From JAHEEL01 sp963836085 (GTDB lineage Bacteria; Actinomycetota; Acidimicrobiia; Spongiisociales; UBA5794), in the NCBI GenBank assembly GCA_963836085.1, contig CAWIHT010000018.1, positions 17,951 to 81,950 on the forward strand: 64,000 nucleotides of DNA, read 5' to 3'. Shown piece after piece: positions 1 to 8,668 of this stretch. The notes below the pieces were generated by a model that saw only the letters and a list, made by a program, of their open reading frames with translations, had not been told where the DNA came from and did not search any database. Made by a program: the position numbers and the translations under genes. Position 1 is the stretch's first letter. Every line of letters starts with the position of its first letter.

Positions 1-720
1 AACGTGGTCGCCGACGACGAGGAAGCCATGAAACAGGTCTTTGCCGACAACGGCGACGAGATCGCCGCCATCATCGCCGAACCCGTGCAGGGTGCCGGCG
101 GTGTCTGGCCGCCACCACCCGGGTACCTCCAACATCTCCGCGATCTCTGCGACACCTACGGCGCCTACTTGATCTTCGACGAGGTCATCACCGGATTCGG
201 CCGCCTCGGGGAATGGTTTGGCAGCCAGTTCTACGGTGTGACACCGGACATGATCACGTTCGCCAAGGCCGCGACCTCTGGGTACGTACCGTTCTCCGGT
301 GTCATTGTCGGTCCCGCTGTGAAGGATGCCCTCGAAGCCAACGAGGGGTTCCTCCTCCGGACCGGTTACACCTACTCCGGGCACCCGCTTGGTGCCGTGG
401 CGGCGCTCAAAGCCATCGAGATCCAGGAGCGCGAGGGGTTGCTGGCACGGGCACCCGAGATCGGGACACGCCTCCAGGCCGGTCTCTCCAGATTGGTCGA
501 CGACGGCCTGCTGGTCAACGTACGCGGCGAGGGGGCGGTCTGGGGTGTCACGCTTCCGGACGGCGTCGACAGCGTGGCGACGCGGGACCGACTCCTGAGC
601 GAAGGGGTCATCATGCGGCCACTCCCGCCGTATCTGCTGATGTGTCCGCCACTTGTCATCACTGACGATCAGATCGATCAGATGGTGTCAGGATTGAGGA
701 ACGTTCTGGAAGCGAGTTGA
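1..720 (+). CDS. Class III (omega) aminotransferase, 5' end outside window
   Basis: PLP-dependent class III aminotransferase; the reading frame is open from the first base, so only the C-terminal ~240 residues are present. The cofactor region is clear: FDEVITGFGRLGEW holds the Asp that contacts the pyridine nitrogen, and TFAKAATSGYVP holds the Schiff-base Lys. TGYTYSGHPLGAVAALKAI is the usual distal motif. The family uses omega-amino acids or polyamines as donors and often pyruvate as acceptor. Alanine dehydrogenase follows 57 nt downstream on the same strand, so a pyruvate/alanine-coupled transaminase is a reasonable inference. The substrate cannot be read from the fragment. Confidence 0.9.
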   Translation, partial: NVVADDEEAMKQVFADNGDEIAAIIAEPVQGAGGVWPPPPGYLQHLRDLCDTYGAYLIFDEVITGFGRLGEWFGSQFYGVTPDMITFAKAATSGYVPFSGVIVGPAVKDALEANEGFLLRTGYTYSGHPLGAVAALKAIEIQEREGLLARAPEIGTRLQAGLSRLVDDGLLVNVRGEGAVWGVTLPDGVDSVATRDRLLSEGVIMRPLPPYLLMCPPLVITDDQIDQMVSGLRNVLEAS

Positions 721-762
721 ACAACATGAACTGCTGGCGCTCTCAATTGGGATCGCCAACCG

Positions 763-770
763 AGGTGGAG
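763..770 (+). promoter_or_regulatory. Ribosome binding site of ald
   Basis: GGTGGAGG lies 7 nt before the ATG at 778 and supports that start for alanine dehydrogenase. Confidence 0.6.
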
Positions 771-777
771 GTACGCG

Positions 778-1914
778 ATGATCGTTGGGGTTCCGAAGGA
801 GATCAAGAATGCCGAGCGCCGCGTTGGCCTGACCCCCGCGTCGGTGCGGGAACTCGTCGCCCACGGCCACGATGTGATCGTCGAGACACAGGCCGGCATC
901 GGAATCGCGGCATCGGATGATGACTACGTCGAGGCCGGAGGCACCATCGCTCCGACCGCCGATGAGGTGTGGTCGCAGGCAACGATGATCGTCAAGGTCA
1001 AGGAACCGCAGGCCGCCGAGCGCGCACGGCTCCGTCCCGACCACGTGCTGTTCACCTACCTGCACCTTGCCCCGGATCCGAAACAGACCAAGGATCTCGT
1101 CGAGAGCGGCGCGACCTGCATCGCCTATGAGACCGTCACCGACGACACCGGCGGACTGCCGCTCCTCGCTCCGATGTCACAGGTCGCTGGACGCATGTCG
1201 ATCCAGGCCGGGGCTCATTGCCTCGAGGCGCCGCATGGAGGTGCCGGACTCCTCTTGGGAGGCGTTCCGGGCGTGATGCCGGCACGGGTGGTCGTGATCG
1301 GTGGCGGGGTCGTGGGGGAACACGCCATCCAGATGGCCACCGGACTCGGTGGCGACGTCGTGGTTCTCGACAACAGCGTCCCGGTGCTGAACAGGCTTGC
1401 TCGTCACTTCGGAAACGCGCTCGAAACCGTCTACTCAACGAGGTCCGCGGTCGAGGAGTTCGTGCTGACAGCCGATCTGGTGATCGGTGCCGTGCTCGTC
1501 AAGGGAGACCGGGCGCCAACGCTCGTCAGCGCGGACATGGTTGAGCGGATGAAGCCCGGTTCCGTTCTCGTCGATGTGGCGATCGACCAGGGTGGATGCT
1601 TCGAGACGTCGCATCCGACGACGCACGAGGAACCGACGTACATCGTCGATGACGTGGTGCACTACTGCGTTGCGAACATGCCGGGGGCCGTCCCACAGAC
1701 CTCGACCCATGCGCTGAACAACGCCACACTCCCGTTCACGCTCGCTCTGGCAGACAAGGGTGCGAAGCAGGCCATGCTCGATGATCCGCATCTGCTCGGC
1801 GGCTTGAACGTGTGCGGCGGAGCGGTGACCGAAGAACATGTCGCGACGGCGCTCGGCTACGACTTCGTCGATCCAGCGGTCGCGCTCGACGAGAACTGCA
1901 AAGCGGTCGGCTGA
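778..1914 (+). CDS. ald: Alanine dehydrogenase
   Basis: NAD-dependent L-alanine dehydrogenase (L-alanine to pyruvate plus ammonium, reversible), 378 aa, full length for the family (about 371). The N-terminus MIVGVPKEIKNAERRVGLTP is diagnostic. Visible catalytic residues are K75 (MIVKVKEP), H96 (FTYLHLA) and D270 (DVAIDQGG), the numbering known for the mycobacterial enzyme. The Rossmann glycine motif GGGVVG is near residue 175, and NMPGAVPQTSTHALNNAT closes the active site. It follows the aminotransferase and may regenerate pyruvate or collect alanine made by it. Confidence 0.97.
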   Translation: MIVGVPKEIKNAERRVGLTPASVRELVAHGHDVIVETQAGIGIAASDDDYVEAGGTIAPTADEVWSQATMIVKVKEPQAAERARLRPDHVLFTYLHLAPDPKQTKDLVESGATCIAYETVTDDTGGLPLLAPMSQVAGRMSIQAGAHCLEAPHGGAGLLLGGVPGVMPARVVVIGGGVVGEHAIQMATGLGGDVVVLDNSVPVLNRLARHFGNALETVYSTRSAVEEFVLTADLVIGAVLVKGDRAPTLVSADMVERMKPGSVLVDVAIDQGGCFETSHPTTHEEPTYIVDDVVHYCVANMPGAVPQTSTHALNNATLPFTLALADKGAKQAMLDDPHLLGGLNVCGGAVTEEHVATALGYDFVDPAVALDENCKAVG

Positions 1915-1929
1915 AGGGCCCCGCCCGGT

Positions 1930-2331
1930 CTACGGCGCGGCGATCCCGAGAACGGGGCATGGTGCGTCGATCATCACCTGGAGCGCCTTGCTCCCGAGGA
2001 GCAGCTTCCCGGCGGCGCTGCGCCGCTGGTAGCCGATCACGATGAGTTCGGCGTTGTAGTCGGCGGCTGCGGCAAGGATGTCGTCGGCCGGTGACTGGCC
2101 GCGTACGTAGTCTTCGATTTCGAAGTCAAGGCCTTCTTCAGTGAGTCGTTCACCGACGGCATCGAGCGCCGTGCGCGCTGCATTGATCTCTTCAGGAGAG
2201 GTGTGCGTCCCACCGCGCAGCGAATGGACAACGATCAGCCTTCCCTCACATTGGTGGGCCTGATCGATCGCGAGATCGAGGGCGCGATTGCCCTCAGGGT
2301 TGTCCATGTATCCGAGGATGATGTTGGCCAT
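1930..2331 (-). CDS. Universal stress protein, UspA domain
   Basis: Single-domain Usp protein of 133 aa. It begins MANIILGYMDNPEGNRALDLA and has the nucleotide-loop region VIGYQRRSAAGKLLLGS and the C-terminal APCPVLGI strand. The family binds ATP and supports survival under starvation or oxidative stress. I chose the ATG at 2331 because GGAGG lies just upstream; an in-frame TTG at 2346 would add five residues and overlap that site. It is convergent with ald, only 15 nt apart. Confidence 0.9.
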   Translation of the reverse strand: MANIILGYMDNPEGNRALDLAIDQAHQCEGRLIVVHSLRGGTHTSPEEINAARTALDAVGERLTEEGLDFEIEDYVRGQSPADDILAAAADYNAELIVIGYQRRSAAGKLLLGSKALQVMIDAPCPVLGIAAP

Positions 2332-2409
2332 GCGTGCCTCCAGCAATTGGGTCGGTGCACCGGAGCATAAAGGGTCCGGCTTCGTCTCGACAGAGTCGTC
2401 CGTCGGAAA

Positions 2410-2955
2410 CTAGGCGAACACCCAAATCGCGCCTACTGCGAGGATGCCCGAGGCGACGATCCCCATGACGATTCCTGCTCCCCACAACCACCGCTGCCTG
2501 ACAATCGCCGACAGTCCGGTGACGGCGATGGCCACGGCGAAGACCGTTGCTGCGAGGGCGAACACGAGGTGCTCAGAGGAGTACTCCCTCACCGCCGCTT
2601 CGTCGGTCAGGGCCTCGGCGTTCTCCTCGGCGGCCTTCGCTTCGAGGGCCGCGATCTCCTCGATCTCCGCGGCGTCCGGCGTGACGCCGAGCGCAATCTG
2701 GATTTCGTGCTTGGACTGCAAGACCTGGACGGAGATGCGGTCGGCGTCACTGTTCGTGACCGCGACGATCTCTTCGGTTCGTTCGAGGATGATTTCGTGC
2801 GCCGTCATGCCGGCGAGGAGGGCGGCGATGGATGCCAGCACGGAGAACGCGAGCGTCGTGAACGCCACGCCACGGAACCACGTTGGAGCTCGCTCCTCGA
2901 GGTCCTCGAGGGCCAGTTCAGTGGCAAGTTCGGCCGATTCGCTGTATTCGCTCAC
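2410..2955 (-). CDS. DUF4337-like membrane protein
   Basis: 181 aa from the GTG at 2955 (VSEYSESAELATE). A longer frame upstream reads Arg/Pro-rich noise, so the GTG is preferred. It has an N-terminal hydrophobic helix (FTTLAFSVLASIAALLAG), a charged Glu/Ala-rich middle likely to form coiled coil and project from the membrane, then two C-terminal helices (LVFALAATVFAVAIAVTGLS and WLWGAGIVMGIVASGILAVG). This matches DUF4337-type proteins, whose function is unknown. It lies 44 nt downstream of the PadR gene on the same strand and may be co-transcribed and controlled by it. Confidence 0.75.
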   Translation of the reverse strand: MSEYSESAELATELALEDLEERAPTWFRGVAFTTLAFSVLASIAALLAGMTAHEIILERTEEIVAVTNSDADRISVQVLQSKHEIQIALGVTPDAAEIEEIAALEAKAAEENAEALTDEAAVREYSSEHLVFALAATVFAVAIAVTGLSAIVRQRWLWGAGIVMGIVASGILAVGAIWVFA

Positions 2956-2999
2956 GGGACGGGACGATAGCGGAGGGCGGAGATTCGGTCGCCGGTCGG

Positions 3000-3557
3000 C
3001 TATTCGGTGAGATAGCGGGCCTCGAGCTGCTCGAGGTAGGACGTTGTGGCCGCCGCGTTGTGCTGACGCCACAACTCGACGTTGTCGGGATGTTGATCGG
3101 CGTCGTCCAGGGCGTCGAGTGTGGCCTGGAGTGCGGTACGTTGCCGCCGAACCAGCGTGAGCGGAGATCGGCCCGATCGTTCCAGGAGGGCCAGTTTCAA
3201 GAGGAACTCGATGCGGATGTCACGCACGTGCACGACCGGCTCGTCCAACCACGCGCCGAGCCGATTCCGACCGGACGGCGTGATGGTGTGGATGACCCGC
3301 TGCGGACCAGCATCGCCCGGTTCGGTGTGCGCCGACTCGGCTAGTCCGGCTCCGACCAGACGGTCGAGTGCCCGGTAGACCAGAGGCCGTCGAACGGTGA
3401 AGACCCGCCCCACGTCTGTGCCGGGTTTGAGTTCCTTGAAGATCGCGAAACCGTGAGCGGGACGCTCTGCAAGGAGGCCGAGCACCGCAAGCTCGGTCCG
3501 CGAGAGGCGCGGCTGGTCGTTCCGGACTCCTGACGGCTCTGGGGGAGATGGTGCCAC
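3000..3557 (-). CDS. PadR-family transcriptional regulator
   Basis: 185 aa, GTG start. The N-terminal winged helix LSRTELAVLGLLAERPAHGFAI through RPLVYRALDRLVGAGLAE is characteristic of PadR, followed by the helical dimerisation region (AWLDEPVVHVRDIRIEFLLKLALLERSG). PadR proteins repress a neighbouring gene, often one for a membrane or stress protein, and release DNA on binding a small molecule. It is divergent from modA, with an inverted repeat in the intergenic region, and upstream of the DUF4337 gene. Which of the two it controls is not shown by sequence. Confidence 0.9.
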   Translation of the reverse strand: MAPSPPEPSGVRNDQPRLSRTELAVLGLLAERPAHGFAIFKELKPGTDVGRVFTVRRPLVYRALDRLVGAGLAESAHTEPGDAGPQRVIHTITPSGRNRLGAWLDEPVVHVRDIRIEFLLKLALLERSGRSPLTLVRRQRTALQATLDALDDADQHPDNVELWRQHNAAATTSYLEQLEARYLTE

Positions 3558-3591
3558 GGGGCATGCTCCGGTTCGTTCGGCGGTCGCCGCG

Positions 3592-3634
3592 ACTAGTCTC
3601 GCCTTCAGCGAGTGATAGTCACGATGAGACTAGT
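3592..3634. promoter_or_regulatory. Candidate operator: inverted repeat between padR-type gene and modA
   Basis: ACTAGTCTC at 3592-3600 and GAGACTAGT at 3626-3634 form a perfect 9-bp inverted repeat with a 25-bp centre. Nested inside are CTCGC/GCGAG (3598-3612) and GTGATAGTCAC (3612-3622). The element fills most of the space between divergent starts, so a regulator bound here could cover both promoters. PadR is the adjacent candidate; a molybdate-responsive factor is the alternative. Confidence 0.45.
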
Positions 3635-3646
3635 TGAGTGTTGACC

Positions 3647-4417
3647 ATGGCAAAGCACCGAATTGCGATCGTTGCAGCGCTCGCGCTCACCATGGCGGCC
3701 TGTGGTGGAGCGGACGCAGCGGACTCGCCGGCATCCGACCCGGCCGGAGAGGTGCTCGTCTCGGCCGCGGCATCGCTCACTGATGCCTTCGCCGACATCG
3801 AAGCAGCATTCGAGGCGGCACATCCCAAGGTGGACGTGATTCTCAACCTCGGAGGCAGTTCCTCGCTCCGAGAGCAGATCCTCGAAGGCGCCCCGGTAGA
3901 TGTTTTTGCTTCCGCAAACGCGTCGAACGTGGCACGCGTGGTTGACGAGGGGTTGGTTGTCGGAACGCCGCAGGTCTTTGCCCGCAACCTCCTCCAGATC
4001 GCCGTTCCGTCCGGCAATCCCGCGGGGATCGCCGACCTGGAGGATTTGGCCCGTGAGGATCTACTGATCGGTCTGTGCGCTGAGGCCGTGCCGTGTGGAG
4101 CCTTCGCTCGGCAAGCCCTTGAGAACGCGCAGGTCACCGCTGCGATCGACACCAATGAACCGGATGTTCGGGCGCTGCTCACCAAGATCGAGGCTGGGGA
4201 GCTGGATGCCGGGATCACCTACGTGACCGACGTCGCTTCAACCGGTGGCGGCGTCGATGGCATCGACATACCGATCGAGGTGAACGCCGCGGCCGAGTAC
4301 CCGATCGCGACCCTCGTCGATGCTCCCAACCCTGGCGCTGCGGCCGCGTTCGTTGCGTTCGTTGTCTCCGATGAAGGGCGTTCCATCCTCGAGTCGCACG
4401 GATTCGGTACCCCATGA
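3647..4417 (+). CDS. modA: Molybdate ABC transporter substrate-binding lipoprotein
   Basis: 256 aa from ATG 3647 (MAKHRIAIVAALALTMAACGG); a GTG at 3638 in the same frame is an alternative. A lipoprotein signal peptide ends at the Cys of MAAC. Mature ModA motifs follow: VSAAASLTDAFADIE, LNLGGSSSLREQI and GAPVDVFASAN, which bind the oxyanion. It captures molybdate or tungstate outside the membrane for ModB/ModC. The stop codon overlaps the modB start by 4 nt. Confidence 0.95.
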   Translation: MAKHRIAIVAALALTMAACGGADAADSPASDPAGEVLVSAAASLTDAFADIEAAFEAAHPKVDVILNLGGSSSLREQILEGAPVDVFASANASNVARVVDEGLVVGTPQVFARNLLQIAVPSGNPAGIADLEDLAREDLLIGLCAEAVPCGAFARQALENAQVTAAIDTNEPDVRALLTKIEAGELDAGITYVTDVASTGGGVDGIDIPIEVNAAAEYPIATLVDAPNPGAAAAFVAFVVSDEGRSILESHGFGTP

Positions 4418-5226
4418 GCACTTCGACGCCGGAGCGCCGCCGGGTACGGAGTCGTCCTCCGGTGTTCCTCGTCGTTCTCGGTGTCCTGGGGCTGGCGATT
4501 TTCGTGATCCCATTTGTTGGATTGCTGGCCCGTGTCCCGTGGTCCGACCTCCCCACGCTGCTGGCGAGCGATATCGTCGTGGACGCCCTGCGGCTGTCGC
4601 TTCTGACGTCGATGGCTGCGACCGCCATCGCTGCGGTGCTCGGCGTGCCGCTCGCTTGGCTGATGGCCCGGGTCGAATTCCCGGGGCGAGCCATCGTCCG
4701 AGGCATCGTCACGCTGCCACTCGTGCTTCCCCCGGTGGTCGGTGGCGCCGCCCTCCTCTTCGCTCTCGGCCGACGCGGTCTCGTCGGTGAGCCGCTGTAC
4801 GAAGCAACCGGCCTGGTCCTCCCGTTCTCAACCTGGGGAGTGGTGATCGCGAGCACCTTCGTGGCGATGCCGTTCCTCGTGATCACGGTGGAAGGTGCGT
4901 TGCGGAATCTGGACCAGCGCTACGAGGGCGCCGCTTCAACGCTGGGAGCGAGCAAGTGGACGGTGCTGCGCAGGGTCACGCTCCCGATGATTGGTCCATC
5001 GCTCCTGGCCGGACTTGTCCTCACCTGGGCCCGGGCGTTCGGCGAATTTGGAGCCACCATCACCTTCGCGGGCAACCTCCAGGGCAGAACCCAGACGATG
5101 CCGCTGGCCGTGTTCGTTGCCCTCGAAAGCGATCGTGACACAGCCGTTGCGATCAGCCTGGTGATGGTGGTGGTGTCGCTCGTCGTCCTGATCGCGCTCC
5201 GCGAGCGCTGGTGGAAAGCGCTGTGA
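4414..5226 (+). CDS. modB: Molybdate ABC transporter permease
   Basis: 270 aa inner-membrane permease. Multiple hydrophobic segments are present, and the EAA loop that docks to the ATPase is seen in YEGAASTLGASKWTVLRRVT. The C-terminal EFGATITFAGNLQGRTQTMP is the ModB/CysW signature. ATGA overlap with modA and GTGA overlap with modC indicate translational coupling in a three-gene operon. Confidence 0.95.
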   Translation: MSTSTPERRRVRSRPPVFLVVLGVLGLAIFVIPFVGLLARVPWSDLPTLLASDIVVDALRLSLLTSMAATAIAAVLGVPLAWLMARVEFPGRAIVRGIVTLPLVLPPVVGGAALLFALGRRGLVGEPLYEATGLVLPFSTWGVVIASTFVAMPFLVITVEGALRNLDQRYEGAASTLGASKWTVLRRVTLPMIGPSLLAGLVLTWARAFGEFGATITFAGNLQGRTQTMPLAVFVALESDRDTAVAISLVMVVVSLVVLIALRERWWKAL

Positions 5227-6341
5227 CCCGGCGAGGGCTTGATGCCCACCTCCAGGTGGTGGTGACGAATGCCTTCCGGCTCGACATCCGCCTGTCGATC
5301 CCCCCGGAGAAGACGATTGCCCTGCTCGGTCCGAACGGCGCAGGGAAGTCGACCGCGGTGTCCGCCCTCGCCGGACTCCGGCCCATCGACGGCGGACGGA
5401 TCGAGCTTGCCGACACGGTCCTCGACGATCCCGGACGGGCCGCGTTCGTTCCCCCGGAGCAGCGCCACATCGGCGTGGTGTTCCAGGACTACCTCCTCTT
5501 TCCGAATCTCTCGGTCCTCGAGAACGTGGCGTTCGGACTCCGCAGCCGCGGCGTGCCGCGCGATGAGGCGCTCACGCGATCTGAGACCTGGATCGAACGC
5601 CTCGGACTCGGCGGTCTTGGTGATCGAAAGCCATCGCAGTTGTCGGGTGGGCAGGCGCAACGGGTCGCGCTGGCCAGGGCGCTGGTCACCGAACCCGACC
5701 TTCTGCTGCTCGATGAGCCGCTCGCCGCCCTCGACGTCACCACGCGAGCCGAACTGCGGCGGACCCTCGCAGAGCACCTCCGGACGTTTCCCGGGCCCCG
5801 GCTGTTGATCACCCATGATCCGACCGAAGCGTTCCTGCTGGCCGACGAGATCCATGTGATTGAGGATGGAGCGATCACGCAGAGTGGCACCGCCGACGAG
5901 ATCCGCCTGCGTCCTCGCACGGCGTACGTTGCGGACCTCGTTGGTTCGAACCTATTCACCGGAGTCGCAGATGGCGGGCGTGTCGAGACCGACGGACACC
6001 ATCTGCACGTCGCGAACACCGATGCTGCGGGCGACGTTCTGATCACGATTCGCCCGACGGCAGTGTCGGTGCATCTCCATGAACCGGACGGGAGCCCGCG
6101 CAACACTTGGCCGACCACGATCGAGTTGATCGAACCGCTTGGCGAACGCACCCGACTCCGCACCGGGGGACCGCTGCCGTTGGTCGTCGAGATCACGACC
6201 GAGGCCACGCGATCGCTCGACCTCGCAGCCGGGACCGACGTGTGGGTCGCCGTCAAAGCCACTGAGATCGGCGTCGAGACCGACCGGCCGGTAGCTCAAC
6301 GCTCCGGCAACCGACCCGGTGCCGCGGGTGGCCGCCCGTAG
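5223..6341 (+). CDS. modC: Molybdate ABC transporter ATP-binding protein
   Basis: 372 aa from GTG 5223, which overlaps the modB stop as GTGA; another GTG four codons upstream is less likely. It has Walker A GPNGAGKST, the signature LSGGQAQRVALARAL and Walker B LLLLDEPLAALD. The C-terminal ~100 residues form a TOBE-like domain (VLITIRPTAVSVHLHEPDGS), which in ModC-type ATPases binds oxyanion and feeds back on transport. It completes modABC. Confidence 0.94.
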   Translation: MTRRGLDAHLQVVVTNAFRLDIRLSIPPEKTIALLGPNGAGKSTAVSALAGLRPIDGGRIELADTVLDDPGRAAFVPPEQRHIGVVFQDYLLFPNLSVLENVAFGLRSRGVPRDEALTRSETWIERLGLGGLGDRKPSQLSGGQAQRVALARALVTEPDLLLLDEPLAALDVTTRAELRRTLAEHLRTFPGPRLLITHDPTEAFLLADEIHVIEDGAITQSGTADEIRLRPRTAYVADLVGSNLFTGVADGGRVETDGHHLHVANTDAAGDVLITIRPTAVSVHLHEPDGSPRNTWPTTIELIEPLGERTRLRTGGPLPLVVEITTEATRSLDLAAGTDVWVAVKATEIGVETDRPVAQRSGNRPGAAGGRP

Positions 6342-6358
6342 TAGCGTCCCTCCCCACC

Positions 6359-8584
6359 ATGAACGGCTACGAACAACTGATCGAGACGATCTTCGGGATC
6401 CCAGGAGAGAGCACCCCGCTGCCGGGCGAGATCGATGACAACCGGAGGTTCGTCGGCGCCGACGGCCGCGCCTATCTGCTCCGCATCTCGCCGTCGAATC
6501 AGGATCCGGCGATGCTCTCCTTTCGGCAATCAGCGATCGCAGCGATGGGAGACTGCCCTCTCGACACTCCGCAGGTCGTCCCGACGCTCGACGGCGCCAC
6601 TTGGGCCAGACTCGACGACGGCCGATTCATCCACCTCTACACATGGGTCGATGGCACGCCGTTCAGCGAGATCGGTCGACCCGCCGAACTCGCCGGCCAG
6701 ATCGGCGTCGCCGCCGGCACGGTCGTGAACGCTCTCGCGGACGTGGCTTCGGGACCCCGGCCCGGCCACTTCCTCTGGGATATCACCGATGCCGTCCGGA
6801 TCGTCGGCGAGCGGGCGGACACAGTCACCGACCCGCTCCGACGCAGGCTGATCGACGGTGTGCTGCTCCGCATCGCCAGCATCAACTACGGCGGGCTGCC
6901 GAGACAGGTCCTTCACAATGACCTGAACGATGAGCATCTCATGGTCCGCGACGGAGTCATCACCGGCGTTATCGACTTCGGCGACGCCGTCTACACCGTG
7001 CGCGTGGCGGATCTTGTCATCGCCTGTACCTACGCGATGCTCGATCAGGACGATCCGGTCACCGTTGCCGCAGACGTGATCGCCGGATATCGAACCGTCG
7101 CCTCCCTTCAAGAGGTCGAGGCCGACGTGATTCTTGACTTCATCCTGGCCCGCCTCGCGACCTCCGTTACGGTCTCCGCCGCCCGCGGTGGTGCCAACCC
7201 TCACCACATGCTGACCGAGTCCATGGCGTGGGACCTGCTCGAACGGCTGATGCTCGGTGACACGGACGGCATCGCAGCTGAGCTCGCCACGGCAGCCGGC
7301 TACCCCCGGGAATCCAGCCATGTCACGGCCAACCTGCTCGATCGGCGTTCCGTGCTCGGTCCATCGCTCCGCCTCAGCTACCAGGATCCGCTCAACATCG
7401 TGCGCGGCTCGGGCACGTATCTCTACGACGAGCGCGGGCGCCGCTACCTGGACTGCGTGAACAACGTGGCGCACGTCGGCCATGGGAACCGGGCCGTTGT
7501 CCGGGCGGCTGCCGACCAGATGCTCGTCCTCAACACCAACACTCGCTACCTCCACCCCGACATCTATCGGTATGCGGAGCGGCTCTTCGCGACGCTCCCC
7601 GGTCACCTCGACCGCGCCTTCCTCGTCAACTCCGGGAGCGAAGCCAACGAACTCGCGATCCGTCTCGCACGCACCGCGACCGGTCGCCACCACATGGTGT
7701 GTCTCGATCACGGATACCACGGCACTACTTCGACACTCGTCGATGTCAGCCCGTACAAGTTCGATGCGCCGGGCGGCACGGGCCGGCCCGACTGGGTGCA
7801 TGTGCTCCCGTCGCCGGATCCCTATCGGGTCCCCGAGTTCGGCGGCAATGGCGCCGGGCGGAGGTACCGGGCACTGGCGGACAGGATCCTTGACGGAACC
7901 AACCCGGCCGGCCTCATCGCAGAGACGCTTCCCGGGTGTGGTGGCCAGGTGATTCCAGAGTCGGGAGTCCTCGAGGCTGCCTATGACGCGGTGCGGGAGC
8001 GAGGCGGACTCGTGATCGCCGATGAAGTGCAGACCGGGTTCGGCCGGACCGGCATCTTCTGGGCGTTTCAGCGATACGGTCTCAACCCGGACATCGTCAC
8101 GATGGGGAAGCCGGCCGGGAATGGGCATCCGCTTGGGGTGGTCGTCACGACCGGTGCGATCGCCGCAGCGTTTGACAACGGTATGGAGTACTTCAACACG
8201 TTCGGCGGCAATCCCGTATCGGTCGCGATCGGGAACGCGGTGCTCGATGAGATGGATCGCCTCGATGCCGTCCGCCACGGCGTCCTGCTCGGCGACTCCC
8301 TCCTCGGAGACTTGAAGGCGCTTTCAGAGCGGCACGACGGCGTTGGCGACGTGCGCGGCGCCGGCCTCTATCTGGGCGTCGAGTTGGTCGAGGACCGAGA
8401 ATCGAAGGCTCCGGCGACTGGGCGCGCGCGCGATGTGGTCGAGTACGCGAAGGAGCATGGCGTCTTGCTGAGCGTCGACGGCCCGTTTGCGAACGTCATC
8501 AAGATCAAACCGCCGATGGTGTTCGGCACAGCAGACGCCGACCGTCTGGTCGCGGTGTTGGACCAGGCCCTCACCGCCATCTAG
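6359..8584 (+). CDS. Fused kinase (APH/hydroxylysine-kinase-like) and class III PLP phospho-lyase-like protein
   Basis: 741 aa two-domain protein. Residues ~1-320 are an aminoglycoside-phosphotransferase-fold kinase with the catalytic loop LHNDLNDEHLMV (H186-N-D188) and metal Asp in GVIDFGD (D206). Residues ~345-741 are a class III PLP enzyme with NSGSEANELAIRLAR, IADEVQTGFGRTG and PLP lysine K584 in MGKPAGNGHP. The closest families I recognise are hydroxylysine kinase and the AGXT2L phospho-lyases acting on O-phosphoethanolamine or phosphohydroxylysine. A self-contained phosphorylate-then-eliminate route for an amino alcohol is inferred; an ordinary aminotransferase activity cannot be excluded. 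It starts 17 nt after modC. Confidence 0.85.
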   Translation: MNGYEQLIETIFGIPGESTPLPGEIDDNRRFVGADGRAYLLRISPSNQDPAMLSFRQSAIAAMGDCPLDTPQVVPTLDGATWARLDDGRFIHLYTWVDGTPFSEIGRPAELAGQIGVAAGTVVNALADVASGPRPGHFLWDITDAVRIVGERADTVTDPLRRRLIDGVLLRIASINYGGLPRQVLHNDLNDEHLMVRDGVITGVIDFGDAVYTVRVADLVIACTYAMLDQDDPVTVAADVIAGYRTVASLQEVEADVILDFILARLATSVTVSAARGGANPHHMLTESMAWDLLERLMLGDTDGIAAELATAAGYPRESSHVTANLLDRRSVLGPSLRLSYQDPLNIVRGSGTYLYDERGRRYLDCVNNVAHVGHGNRAVVRAAADQMLVLNTNTRYLHPDIYRYAERLFATLPGHLDRAFLVNSGSEANELAIRLARTATGRHHMVCLDHGYHGTTSTLVDVSPYKFDAPGGTGRPDWVHVLPSPDPYRVPEFGGNGAGRRYRALADRILDGTNPAGLIAETLPGCGGQVIPESGVLEAAYDAVRERGGLVIADEVQTGFGRTGIFWAFQRYGLNPDIVTMGKPAGNGHPLGVVVTTGAIAAAFDNGMEYFNTFGGNPVSVAIGNAVLDEMDRLDAVRHGVLLGDSLLGDLKALSERHDGVGDVRGAGLYLGVELVEDRESKAPATGRARDVVEYAKEHGVLLSVDGPFANVIKIKPPMVFGTADADRLVAVLDQALTAI

Positions 8585-8668
8585 CGCTGCGAACCCAGGG
8601 TTCTCCACCTCGTATATGACGCCGTCGGCCCGCCGAACAGGGGACGGCTGAGGGCTCCGCCGAGACCC

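Noticed and set aside
6530..8278. 582-aa open frame on the minus strand opposite the kinase/phospho-lyase gene
   Set aside because: It mirrors the codon pattern of the recognised plus-strand gene and has no family motifs; high-GC shadow frame.
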